DNA of 64,000 bases from Cyanobacterium sp. HL-69. GTDB lineage: Bacteria; Cyanobacteriota; Cyanobacteriia; Cyanobacteriales; Cyanobacteriaceae. The notes beneath the pieces are model-generated. The model was not told where the DNA came from and searched no databases. It saw only the letters and a list, made by a program, of their open reading frames with translations. The translations under genes and the position numbers were made by a program. Where the stretch lies: positions 930,001 to 994,000 of the forward strand of contig CP024912.1 in assembly GCA_002813895.1 (NCBI GenBank), in the 5' to 3' direction. Each line of letters starts with the position of its first letter. Position 1 is the stretch's first letter. Positions 39,073-48,229 of this stretch are shown piece after piece.

Positions 39073-40212
39073 TCAATTACCTTCATGGTGGGGGTAATCC
39101 ATTTGTAAAATAGTTCCCGCAAAGAAAGGGGAAAGAGTAAGAATAAAAAACATCCGAATCATTTGCATAGTCAAAACCATCCCCGAATCTCCTCCTAACT
39201 CTAGGGCGGTGGCTGTCATGGTATTTAAACCCCCTGGGGTAGTGCCTAATAAGCAACTCATCAAGTCTAGTCCTGTGATTTGATGGAATTCGTAACCAAT
39301 AATAAAGCAGATTATAATTAATAAAATTACTAACACTGTCTCAACTAACACTGCTTTTAGTAGTTTGTTGATTATTTTTAGGTCAAACTTTACCCCCGTA
39401 GATAAGCCAAGGAAAAATAAGCCGATACTAAATATTGTGGGGGGAATGGTGGTGGGGATAAACCAAAATAGGAGGAGACAACTGAAAAAGGGAGCAAGAA
39501 AAAGGTTGGATGGCAGTTTGATAAGTTTGCCGACTTGAATGGCGATGGTGACGGTGCCAATAATTAGTAGGGTTTTGAGAATAGCGGTTAGAAGGGAGGT
39601 TGGTAAGTCGGCGGTAATAAGTAAATTATTGGTAGGGGTAAAACAAAGTTCGGGGTTGCATGATTCTACGATGGGGGTAGCTAAAATCGGGGTAGAGAAG
39701 TAGAGGGCGACAATGTTGGGTACTATCAACGATACTAATAAAATTCTGACATATTGTAATACGGTAACGGCGATCGCATCTGCTCCCATTTCTTCACTCA
39801 TGGCTACCAAACTTGAACCTGCCCCCGGAATTGAACCCAAAAAGCTAGAGCAAGGATCTATTTTGGCGATTTTGCACAGTAAAAAGCCGTTTAATAAACT
39901 AAATATTCCTGTGATAAAAATTGCTCCTAAGAGCGGAAATAAATAGTTTTGGGCGTTGATTAAACTATCTAAGGAAAAATGACTCGCCGTTACTACCGCA
40001 ATCATTCCTTGCCCTACTACTCCCACAGAATGGGGAAACGATTCTATTTTGCCTTTGACAATGGAAAAAATAATAGCTACTAATAAGGGTACTAAAAACC
40101 AAGCTACGGGAAAATGGAGATAGTCAAAGATAAAAGAAAATATTAACGCCAATAAAAATAAACTGCAAAGAGCGAAAATTTCCCCATTATCAATGGTGAG
40201 AGTTTTTGTCAT
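39073..40212 (-). CDS. AbrB-family multipass membrane protein
   Basis: 379 residues with about ten membrane segments in two similar halves. Each half has the family motif: GSIPGAGSSLVAMSEEMGAD in the first and GTTPGGLNTMTATALELGGD in the second, followed by VLQYVRILLV and TMQMIRMFFI respectively. This is the AbrB membrane family (once labelled ammonia monooxygenase), a putative transporter unrelated to the AbrB transcription factor. Substrate unknown. Two Pho-box-like repeats stand just upstream. Confidence 0.88.
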   Translation of the reverse strand: MTKTLTIDNGEIFALCSLFLLALIFSFIFDYLHFPVAWFLVPLLVAIIFSIVKGKIESFPHSVGVVGQGMIAVVTASHFSLDSLINAQNYLFPLLGAIFITGIFSLLNGFLLCKIAKIDPCSSFLGSIPGAGSSLVAMSEEMGADAIAVTVLQYVRILLVSLIVPNIVALYFSTPILATPIVESCNPELCFTPTNNLLITADLPTSLLTAILKTLLIIGTVTIAIQVGKLIKLPSNLFLAPFFSCLLLFWFIPTTIPPTIFSIGLFFLGLSTGVKFDLKIINKLLKAVLVETVLVILLIIICFIIGYEFHQITGLDLMSCLLGTTPGGLNTMTATALELGGDSGMVLTMQMIRMFFILTLSPFFAGTILQMDYPHHEGN

Positions 40213-40236
40213 TTCGTGGTGTGGATAATCGAACCT

Positions 40237-40283
40237 ATATTAATTTTAGGTTAAGAAATTACAAATATTAACTTTAGGTTAAG
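40237..40283 (-). promoter_or_regulatory. Two Pho-box-like direct repeats upstream of the AbrB-family gene
   Basis: Read on the minus strand there are two copies of CTTAACCT-AAA-(G/A)TTAATAT, at 40283-40265 and 40255-40237. Each is a pair of 8-mers separated by 3 bp; CTTAACCT matches the cyanobacterial SphR consensus exactly. The nearer copy ends 24 bp from the start codon, so the farther one is the more likely activator site. Confidence 0.4.
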
Positions 40284-40384
40284 AAAATTTGCCCATTTTT
40301 TTACCCTAAAATTTTGCGATAATAACCCATCAAGAGAAAAGGTCAAGTTATTGTAGTATTGATAAGGGTAAATTAGTTTTAAAA

Positions 40385-41221
40385 ATGGTTATGGGTTCTT
40401 ATATCGAAATTGGTGATTACAAAGTAACTGAAGAAAATGTATTTTCTATTTTGGCTCAGAAGCAAATTATTATTCCTTTAGCCACGGAGATTATTTTAGA
40501 CAGTGCGATCGCCGATATTGAATGTACCCCAGAGGAAAAAAATATAGCTTATCAACAGTTTTTCAATCAAATGAAAATTCCTCCTAACGATAAGCAACAA
40601 TTAAAAGTATGGCTAGAAAGAAACTATCTAACTTTTGAACAATTAGAAAAAAGAATTTTAAGGGGTATCAAGTTAGATAAGTTCAAAGAAAAAACTTTTG
40701 CACCTCAATTAGAATCCTATTATCTAAGAAGAAAAAGAGAGTTAGATAAGGTTATTTATTCCCTCATTAGAACTAAAAATGTAGGACAAGCCCAAGAGTT
40801 ATTTTTCAGAATCCAAGATGACGGACAAGATTTTGCAGTGCTTGCCAAGGAGTTTTCCCAAGGGAGTGAAGCAGAGACTGGAGGGATAGTTGGCCCAGTA
40901 GAATTAACGACACCCCATCCGCAAATTGCCCAACTTTTGATGACAGCACAACAAGGGAAAGTTTTAGCCCCCGTCAGAATTGGTGAATGGGTAGTAATTT
41001 TGAGATTAGAAAGATATATCCCCGCCCAATTGGATATGAATGTGGCAAGGAGGTTAATGGAGGAGTTATTTAATAATTGGCTCAATAAAGAAATTCAAAA
41101 TCAGGTTAAATTTCATTTAGAAAATTTTTCTGTTTCTCTACCAGATGATGAGCCATCACCATCGATGAATGGTAATAATCAAAATGGTCAAGTAATTCAA
41201 CCAAACCCTTCCCAACCTTAG
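40385..41221 (+). CDS. Parvulin-type peptidyl-prolyl isomerase (SurA/PrsA-like), no signal peptide
   Basis: 278 residues. An N-terminal helical chaperone part (about 1-110; ATEIILDSAIADIECTPEE and RNYLTFEQLEKRIL) precedes a PpiC/rotamase domain (about 115-210; AQELFFRIQDDGQDFAVLAKEFSQG, GGIVGPVEL). No signal sequence is visible, so a cytoplasmic or membrane-side location is likely. Similar cyanobacterial genes accompany HlyD/ABC peptide exporters, but none is adjacent. ATG at 40391 is an alternative start. The tail is Asn/Gln/Pro-rich. Confidence 0.82.
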   Translation: MVMGSYIEIGDYKVTEENVFSILAQKQIIIPLATEIILDSAIADIECTPEEKNIAYQQFFNQMKIPPNDKQQLKVWLERNYLTFEQLEKRILRGIKLDKFKEKTFAPQLESYYLRRKRELDKVIYSLIRTKNVGQAQELFFRIQDDGQDFAVLAKEFSQGSEAETGGIVGPVELTTPHPQIAQLLMTAQQGKVLAPVRIGEWVVILRLERYIPAQLDMNVARRLMEELFNNWLNKEIQNQVKFHLENFSVSLPDDEPSPSMNGNNQNGQVIQPNPSQP

Positions 41222-41293
41222 CAGGGCTGATTTATTAATGTTGAAAATGGAGATAAGTTATCGTGGATAAAAGTTGATCTATTTTTATTCATC

Positions 41294-42610
41294 ATGAAAC
41301 TAAAATACTTATTACCTGTAGTTTTACTCACTCTGGGAGCTTGTAACCTTGAAGAAGTAGAACAGGTTGCCTTACAGTCTGAGAATAATAGCAATAGCAA
41401 TAATAATATTGCCGTGCTTTCTACTAATATTCTTAATCCAGAACCCATAATTATTGATATAGAAGAATTACCAGAACCTTTTGAAACTGAAAGTGCATCA
41501 GCACCACCCGAAATTTTACCCATTCCCTCGGAGCGTGTTTTTAATGTGCCAGAAGGTTTTGAGGTGAACGTTTATGCGGAAGGCCTAAATAATCCTCGTT
41601 GGTTGCATTTAACCCCAGAAGGAGATGTTTTGGTAACAGAAACAAGGGATAATCGCATTACTCGCTTACAGGATACTAATAATGATAGGGTGGCGGATCA
41701 AAAATCGGTATTTGCTGATTCGGGTAATGGTTTAGATATTCCTTTTGGTATGGCTTTTACTGATGATTATTTTTTCCTTGGAAACCATAATGGAGTTAGA
41801 CGTTATGACTATGATAATGGACAAAATCAGCTAGAAGGGCAAGGAAAATTAATTGCCACCTTGCCGGGGGGTGGTTATAACCAACATTGGACAAGGAATG
41901 TGATGGTATCTCCTATGGAAGATAAATTATATGTTTCCATTGGCTCTCGTTCTAATAATGATGTGGAGGAGTTGCCGAGGGCTTCTATTCAAACGATGGA
42001 TTTTGATGGTAATAATCAAGAAACCTTTGCTTCTGGTTTACGAAATCCTGTGGGCTTAGATTTTCACCCTTTGACTAATCGTTTATATACTACGGTTAAT
42101 GAGAGGGATGGCTTAGGAGATGACTTGGTGCCTGATTATTTTACCAGTGTGCAGGAGGGGGGTTTTTATGGTTGGCCTTACAGTTATTTTACTCCTGAAT
42201 TATTAGATCCTCGTCAAACTAATAATAATGGAGAAAGCATTAATCCAGACTTGGTGAGTCGTACGATTATGCCAGAGGTGTTAATTCAATCTCATTCTGC
42301 GGCATTGGGAATGGCGTTTTATGATGGAGATACTTTTCCTGAGAAATATCAAAATGGGGCTTTTGTGGCTTTTCGGGGTTCTTGGAATCGCGGGGAGGCA
42401 ACGGGGTATAAATTGGCATTTATTCCTTTTGATGAGAATAATGAGCCTAGGGGCTACTATGAAGATTTCTTGACGGGATTTTTAACGGATTCCTCAAATC
42501 CTTCGACGTGGGGGCGCCCTGTGGGAGTTTTGGTTTTGGATGATGGTAGTTTGTTATTTACGGAGGAGGCAAATGATGTTATTTATCGTGTGCAGTATGT
42601 GGGTAAGTAG
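41294..42610 (+). CDS. Sorbosone dehydrogenase-like beta-propeller lipoprotein
   Basis: 438 residues. A lipobox LGAC puts the lipid on C17. An Asn/Ser-rich linker follows. From about residue 90 the propeller begins (NVPEGFEVNVYAEGLNNPRWLHLTPEGDVLVTETRDNRI), with later blades NVMVSPMEDKLYVSIGSRSNND and SHSAALGMAFYDGD and the end PVGVLVLDDGSLLFTEE. It is of the PQQ-dependent sugar (glucose/sorbosone) dehydrogenase class, which oxidises sugars outside the cytoplasm. Whether PQQ is available in this organism is not shown. The parvulin gene ends 72 bp upstream on the same strand. Confidence 0.88.
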   Translation: MKLKYLLPVVLLTLGACNLEEVEQVALQSENNSNSNNNIAVLSTNILNPEPIIIDIEELPEPFETESASAPPEILPIPSERVFNVPEGFEVNVYAEGLNNPRWLHLTPEGDVLVTETRDNRITRLQDTNNDRVADQKSVFADSGNGLDIPFGMAFTDDYFFLGNHNGVRRYDYDNGQNQLEGQGKLIATLPGGGYNQHWTRNVMVSPMEDKLYVSIGSRSNNDVEELPRASIQTMDFDGNNQETFASGLRNPVGLDFHPLTNRLYTTVNERDGLGDDLVPDYFTSVQEGGFYGWPYSYFTPELLDPRQTNNNGESINPDLVSRTIMPEVLIQSHSAALGMAFYDGDTFPEKYQNGAFVAFRGSWNRGEATGYKLAFIPFDENNEPRGYYEDFLTGFLTDSSNPSTWGRPVGVLVLDDGSLLFTEEANDVIYRVQYVGK

Positions 42611-42685
42611 CAGTCTGAATCTCTCTGAAATTTTGTGCTGATGGACATCTCCCCTCATCAAGGGGATAAACAAGGGCTCAGAATT

Positions 42686-44803
42686 TTAAGGGTTGTTGTT
42701 TTGTAGGCGGTTGAGATTGTCTATGGCTAGTTGATAGTTGGGGTTAATGGCGATCGCCTTTTGATACTCTTCTATTGCTCTATCAATATTACCCATTTTT
42801 TCGTAGGACAAAGCCATATTATTATAGGAGTCGAGATGATTAGGATTTAATTCGATAGATTTTTGATAGTCTTGGATAGCTAAATCATAGTTTTCTAAGA
42901 CTCGATAAACGTTACCTCGGTTATAGTAGGCAATTTGATAATCTGGTTTCAATTCTATGGCTCTGTTGTAGTCTGCCATGGCTTGGGGATAATGGCCGAG
43001 GGTAAAGTGGGAGTTACCTCGATTAATCAGAGCGTTGGTATCGGTGTTATCAATGCGTAAAGTTTCGGTATTATCTTTTATGGCTTGTTCATGATTCTCT
43101 AAGCTATAGTTAACAATACCCCGATTGTAGTAAGCATTTTTGTAGTTAGGATCAATTTCAATGACTTTATCGTATTGGGCGATCGCCTTTTGTGCTTCTC
43201 CTATCTCTCGGTAAATATTGCCTAAATTGTAATAGGCATTGGTATGGGTAGGATCTAACTCTATGGCTTGAAGATAGTCGGCGATCGCTTTTTGATCTTC
43301 TCCTAGGGATTTATAAGCATTACCACGATTGTAGTAAGCTCTGGTGTAACTAGGATCTAATTCCATAATACGTTCATAATCGGCGATCGCCTCTTGATAT
43401 TCTCCCAAGGCATGATGGGAAATACCACGGTTATTATAAGCATCCACATAGGTAGGATCTTGACGCAAAGCCAGATTATAATGAATGATAGCTACATCAT
43501 AACGTCCTCGATCATAAGCACTATTGCCCCATTCATAATATTTTGAAGCTTCTTCTAAACCCACCGAGGAATTAGAGGAAGGAACTTCCACAGACTCAAC
43601 TTCCATGGGATTGATATAATCAACCACCCCCCCAGAAGTTGGTAAAAAAGCATAAAAGGCGATCGCCCCAGAAACCACCAAAGGAGATAACTGCAACATT
43701 TTTTGTACCCTCAAAGATAAATTATTTTTACGACTTATTTTCGCCAACTGCATCGAAGCAAAATCCCTTCTTTGATAAGCGAAACCATAACTAGGATCAA
43801 TGCGTATCACATTCTCAAAACAATCTAGCGCATTTTTATAATCCTGCAACTTCAAATAATGATTACCCCGTTCAAAATATAAATTAGCCGATGACTTAGC
43901 CTCCAGAGAAATTAAAGTTTCAGCCTCTTTTTGTTTCAAAGCCTCCAATACCTCATCCACCCATTGATAACGTTTATTACTAGCTCCTTCTACTAACTTA
44001 TCCAACACCCTCGCCAAACTATTCTGAATTGGGTTATTGAGTAAATAATCTCGCCATATCCACTCCCCTTCCCTCGTATCAAACAAATCAAAAGGCTTAA
44101 CCCCAGTCATCAGATGAAGACAAGTCACTCCCAAACTGTACAAATCACTATAGTAATTTGTCTTACCAAAGGTTTGTTCTGGTGCCGAATATTGAGCAGA
44201 ACCAATTACCGTACTTGTTATTGCCAAATCAACATTTTGCACCACCTTTGACGCTCCAAAATCCACCAAAAATAACTGATTATCACTGCGACGACGGATA
44301 ATATTTTCTGGTTTTATATCTCGGTGAATAACTTTATTTTCATGGACAAACTTTAATACAGGTAAAAGATTAAGTAATAAATCTCGGATTTTTCCCTCAT
44401 CAAAAACCCCCTCCGAAGCCAACTCCTGAGCTAGATTATCCCCATCAACAAACTCTTGTAATAGATATTGACGACCATTTTGGGTAAAGTAATCAAAAAA
44501 CTTCGGTATCTGTGGATGAGTGCCTAATTTTTCCAATTGCCTTGCTTCTTGGGCAAAAAGAGCCTTTGCCTTTTTCTTATTACTTGTACCTTGAGCTTGG
44601 GGCAAAAACTGCTTAATTATACACCTAGATTCCGCTGTTTTCTGGTCATCAATACCATAGAAAGTTCTACCAAATCCCCCCTCTCCAATAATTCTGACGG
44701 CACGGTAACGATTTTTGAGTAATAATTTCGATCCACAATTTTTACAAGTATTATCCCTAGGATAATTTTCCGTTAGGCAGTCAGAATTAAAGCACTTACT
44801 CAT
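42686..44803 (-). CDS. Serine/threonine kinase with TPR array
   Basis: 705 residues. A zinc-ribbon (C4, C9, C20, C23) opens the protein. The kinase domain (about 33-290) has EGGFGRTFYG glycine loop, the Lys in CIIKQFL, HRDIKPENI catalytic loop and LVDFGASK. A first TPR precedes a membrane segment (about 375-390); at least seven more TPRs (NAYYNLGNIYREIGEAQKAIAQYD type) lie on the far side. This is a Spk-type receptor kinase: cytoplasmic kinase and external TPR sensor. Target proteins cannot be told from sequence. Confidence 0.92.
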   Translation of the reverse strand: MSKCFNSDCLTENYPRDNTCKNCGSKLLLKNRYRAVRIIGEGGFGRTFYGIDDQKTAESRCIIKQFLPQAQGTSNKKKAKALFAQEARQLEKLGTHPQIPKFFDYFTQNGRQYLLQEFVDGDNLAQELASEGVFDEGKIRDLLLNLLPVLKFVHENKVIHRDIKPENIIRRRSDNQLFLVDFGASKVVQNVDLAITSTVIGSAQYSAPEQTFGKTNYYSDLYSLGVTCLHLMTGVKPFDLFDTREGEWIWRDYLLNNPIQNSLARVLDKLVEGASNKRYQWVDEVLEALKQKEAETLISLEAKSSANLYFERGNHYLKLQDYKNALDCFENVIRIDPSYGFAYQRRDFASMQLAKISRKNNLSLRVQKMLQLSPLVVSGAIAFYAFLPTSGGVVDYINPMEVESVEVPSSNSSVGLEEASKYYEWGNSAYDRGRYDVAIIHYNLALRQDPTYVDAYNNRGISHHALGEYQEAIADYERIMELDPSYTRAYYNRGNAYKSLGEDQKAIADYLQAIELDPTHTNAYYNLGNIYREIGEAQKAIAQYDKVIEIDPNYKNAYYNRGIVNYSLENHEQAIKDNTETLRIDNTDTNALINRGNSHFTLGHYPQAMADYNRAIELKPDYQIAYYNRGNVYRVLENYDLAIQDYQKSIELNPNHLDSYNNMALSYEKMGNIDRAIEEYQKAIAINPNYQLAIDNLNRLQNNNP

Positions 44804-45053
44804 CGCTCAACCATGGGGCTAAAATTCGATTTTAGCATTTCGGCATAATTATAGTTACTCTAAATGAAAATGAAACACTACCAGATTATAAAAGATTTAT
44901 AGAATAGGGATTTTAGCTGGTGAAACTGTCTCAAAACTCACTTAAATAACTATATATACAATCCATTTAGAATCTCAATTAATAGAGACTTTTGCACCTG
45001 ATAAAACAGTTACCTACCCCTAGAGACTTAATGATAGGGAGAGTAAATTATTT

Positions 45054-46175
45054 CTATATACTTATTGCGTTTATTGCAGACAATAATTGATCGTTTTCTT
45101 CTTTCGTACCAATGGAAATTCTTAATCCCCCGCCCGTATGTCTAATTAAAATATTTTTTGCTTTTAACTGGCTCATAATAGTATTATTATTTTCTGGGGA
45201 GGGGTTAAAATTTGATTTTAAATAGATAAAATTAGAGTCACTTTGCCATACTTTTAATTTTTCATTGGTTTTTAATTGGTTATAAACCCTTTCTTTTTCT
45301 TCCATTATTTGTTTAACAGAAGGTAAAATTAAATCTCTATTTTCGATCGCAACTTCGGCGGCTAGTTGAGTAAAGGTAGGTAAATTGTAGGGTAATCTAA
45401 TTTTTTCTAATATATCAATAATAGGGCTAGGGGCGATCGCATATCCCACCCGATGAGCCGCTAACCTAAAAGCCTTAGAAAAAGTGCGAGTAACCATCCA
45501 ATTAGGATGAGTGAGAATTTCTGACACTAAAGTTTGTCCACTAAACTCATAATAAGCCTCATCTACCACCACCAAAATATCATCAGGTAACTGTTTTAAC
45601 CAATCAATCTCACCTTGAGTCAGACCATTAGCGGTAGGAGAGTTAGGATGTACCACAAAAACCACCTTGACAGGGGCAGACGTTGGATTATTAATCGCCT
45701 CATCAGCTTCCGTTAAATTAATACTAAAATCTGATTCATGACGGTTAACCGTTACCACAGGAATCCCCAAAGTTTCCGCCAAAATACCATACATCGAAAA
45801 AGTAGGATTCGCCACCAAAATAGAACCCTGCCCATTCAAACAAGTAGCGATTAAAATAGAGCGGATAATTTCATCAGAGCCATTTCCCACCGATACATGA
45901 CTGGTTTTAATCTCCCCTGCCAAATTTGCTGACTCATTCACATATTCAGCGATCAAATTTTTAAGTTTAAAATGTCCCCCATCAGGGTAACGATTGGTAG
46001 TTACTTTTTGATCATAAATAGAAGCTAACTTTGCCTTAATTTCTGGAGGTAAATTTAAAGGGCTTTCATTGGCATCTAAACGAACTAAATTTTGGCTCTC
46101 ATCGATAGGTGTAGGGTGATAAGCCTTAAGACTCAATAAATCTGGGCGAATAAAAGATAAGTTTTTGGTGGTCAT
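45054..46175 (-). CDS. hisC: Histidinol-phosphate aminotransferase
   Basis: 373 residues from ATG 46175; the frame to 46208 adds 11 non-family residues. Family features: VRLDANESPLNLP at the start, SVGNGSDEIIRS, FVVHPNSPTANGL, VDEAYYEFSG, and the PLP-lysine segment TRTFSKAFRLAAHRVGYA. It makes histidinol phosphate in histidine synthesis, using PLP. It is apart from other his genes, as usual in cyanobacteria. Confidence 0.94.
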   Translation of the reverse strand: MTTKNLSFIRPDLLSLKAYHPTPIDESQNLVRLDANESPLNLPPEIKAKLASIYDQKVTTNRYPDGGHFKLKNLIAEYVNESANLAGEIKTSHVSVGNGSDEIIRSILIATCLNGQGSILVANPTFSMYGILAETLGIPVVTVNRHESDFSINLTEADEAINNPTSAPVKVVFVVHPNSPTANGLTQGEIDWLKQLPDDILVVVDEAYYEFSGQTLVSEILTHPNWMVTRTFSKAFRLAAHRVGYAIAPSPIIDILEKIRLPYNLPTFTQLAAEVAIENRDLILPSVKQIMEEKERVYNQLKTNEKLKVWQSDSNFIYLKSNFNPSPENNNTIMSQLKAKNILIRHTGGGLRISIGTKEENDQLLSAINAISI

Positions 46176-46332
46176 TGAACTATAAAAAACAGACACATAG
46201 ACATACATTATAACAAGGGAATGTTGACCCCTTGCCCAAGATTTAGTAGGGAATAAATATATTTGTTTATTTTAATATTGCGTATAAATTATCCTTCAAT
46301 TGCAATTAATTGTGTAAAAAAAGGGGATAAAG

Positions 46333-46374
46333 GTATCAAAGAATACAGTGGTGCCAAATAAAAAACCGTTTAAT
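46333..46374 (+). promoter_or_regulatory. NtcA-activated promoter of the cyanate operon
   Basis: GTA-TCAAAGAA-TAC (46333-46346) is a perfect GTA-N8-TAC NtcA site. A -10-like TTTAAT (46369-46374) lies exactly 22 bp further on, the spacing of class II NtcA-activated promoters, in which the NtcA site takes the place of the -35. The start codon of the first gene is 36 bp further. This predicts activation by nitrogen limitation (2-oxoglutarate signal). Confidence 0.75.
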
Positions 46375-46409
46375 GCACATATTCAGTTCATATATTCATA
46401 CAAAAAGAC

Positions 46410-48026
46410 ATGGGATTAACAAAGACGGTTTTATCTCAGCGAGACGAATGGAGAGGAGTAGAAAATCTTTGTATCAAATGTGGTAAATTCCATGCCAGTC
46501 AAGATCATTGGCAATTTATGGAAAGTATGCCCAGTGACCCTTTGGACATGATTAGTGACTTGACGAAGATGGGGGTATATAAACCCCAAACCTTTGATAT
46601 TGCAGATGCTCTTAGTTCAGCAGAATTAAGAAAAGAGTTATTTTTGAAAATGGCGGGGAAAGGTAGTCCCAAGCGTGAAAAATTGATTTTGGAATTGGCA
46701 AAACAAGCTGGGGGTTTAGATAATGCCTTTTCAGCGGCTTTTGGACCAAAAGCCGGACAGTTTTTTGGGGATGCCATTCGTAATGGTGAAGTAAGTCGTC
46801 GTAAATTTTTACAAAATGTAGCTATTGGTGCCGCCCTTGTCACCCTTGTAAATGCTTGTGGGAATGGTGGTGGTGATACGGTGGTTGATCCCGATGCCCC
46901 CCCTGCAGACGTGTCCGACTTAGAAAAAACTGATTTACGGGTGGGCTTTATTCCCATTACCTGTGCGACCCCCATTATTATGTCTGAGCCTTTAGGCTTC
47001 TATGAAAAATACGGTCTAAATACTCAGGTTGTGAAAATGCCTAGTTGGGGTGCTGTACGGGACTCTGCGATCGCAGGGGAACTAGACGCTTATCATATGT
47101 TAGCTCCTATGCCCATTGCCATGACTTTAGGATTAGGTTCAGCTACCTTTGGGGTAAAACTAGCTAGTATAGAAAATATCAATGGTCAGGCTATCACTAT
47201 CGCCGAAAAACATAGAGGTAACGTCAACGGGCCAGCAGACTTTAGGGGCTTTGTGTTGGGTGTCCCTTTCCCCTACTCCATGCACAACCTATTGCTTAGA
47301 TATTACCTAGCCACTGGGGGCATTAACCCTGATACCGATGTTACCATTCGCCCTGTGCCACCCCCAGACAGTATTGCTCAGTTAGTAGCAGGGGATATTG
47401 ATGGTTTCTTGATGCCTGATCCCTTTAACCAAAGAGCCGTCTTTGAAGGGGCTGGGTTTATCTATAAACTTACCAAGGATATTTGGGATGGTCATCCCTG
47501 TTGTGCCTTTGCGGCTAGTGACACTTGGATCAGCGATAATCCTAATACCTTCCGAGCTTTGAATAAAGCCATTATTGAGGCAACAGATTACGCTAGGGTA
47601 CAGGAAAATAGGGTACAAATTGCCGAGGCAATCTCTGGTAGAGCTTTTCTCAATCAACCCGTAGAAGTGGTGCAAGCGGTGTTAACAGGTAATTTTGAAG
47701 ATGGTTTAGGCAATACCTTTAATATCCCCGATCGCATCGACTTCGATCCTTATCCTTGGCAGAGTTTCGCTAATTGGATCACCTCTCAGTTAGTCCGTTG
47801 GGATATTTCTGGGGATGGTTTAGCCGCTGAATTGGTAGCTGACGGTAACTATGACCAAATTGGGCAGGATGTCTTTTTAACCGATTTGGCGAGGGAATTG
47901 GCGGAAGAATTGGGACAAACTCCCCCTGATGATATTTACCGCAATGAAACCCTTGCCTTTGATGAATTTGATCCTCAAAATCCAGAGGAATACATACAGG
48001 CTCAAATTGATGAGTATGGATTTTAA
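46410..48026 (+). CDS. cynA: Cyanate ABC transporter substrate-binding lipoprotein with long N-terminal extension
   Basis: 538 residues. From about residue 170 (LRVGFIPITCATPIIMSEPLGF) it is a NrtA/CmpA/CynA-type binding protein; placement with permease, ATPase and cyanase marks it as cyanate-specific. A twin-arginine signal (SRRKFLQ, R130-R131) and a lipobox-like LVNAC (C150) lie unusually far inside. Residues 1-129 precede the signal and include CIKC (C21, C24) and a soluble helical stretch. Such a long lead before a Tat signal is odd; a shorter start (M81) would still leave about 50 residues. Codon use is continuous through the extension. Confidence 0.85.
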   Translation: MGLTKTVLSQRDEWRGVENLCIKCGKFHASQDHWQFMESMPSDPLDMISDLTKMGVYKPQTFDIADALSSAELRKELFLKMAGKGSPKREKLILELAKQAGGLDNAFSAAFGPKAGQFFGDAIRNGEVSRRKFLQNVAIGAALVTLVNACGNGGGDTVVDPDAPPADVSDLEKTDLRVGFIPITCATPIIMSEPLGFYEKYGLNTQVVKMPSWGAVRDSAIAGELDAYHMLAPMPIAMTLGLGSATFGVKLASIENINGQAITIAEKHRGNVNGPADFRGFVLGVPFPYSMHNLLLRYYLATGGINPDTDVTIRPVPPPDSIAQLVAGDIDGFLMPDPFNQRAVFEGAGFIYKLTKDIWDGHPCCAFAASDTWISDNPNTFRALNKAIIEATDYARVQENRVQIAEAISGRAFLNQPVEVVQAVLTGNFEDGLGNTFNIPDRIDFDPYPWQSFANWITSQLVRWDISGDGLAAELVADGNYDQIGQDVFLTDLARELAEELGQTPPDDIYRNETLAFDEFDPQNPEEYIQAQIDEYGF

Positions 48027-48229
48027 AACTGGCAATGGGCAATGGTTTAAGAGTAAAGTTTATCCTTTCTGCCTTAATAAGGAGGGAATGATTGACAATG
48101 AACAATTCATCTTTTGCCTTTTACCTTTTACCTTTTGCCTGTTACTCAGTCACATTTATTATCCTCCATTGAAGTTAGTTATTTTTTCCTCTAGTTTTAG
48201 CAATAAATAGAACACTAATTGCAGTAAAT

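Noticed and set aside
48027-48229. Small gene between cynA and cynB
   Set aside because: The frame there is made of ACCTTTTGCC-type simple repeats and has no ribosome binding site or family features.
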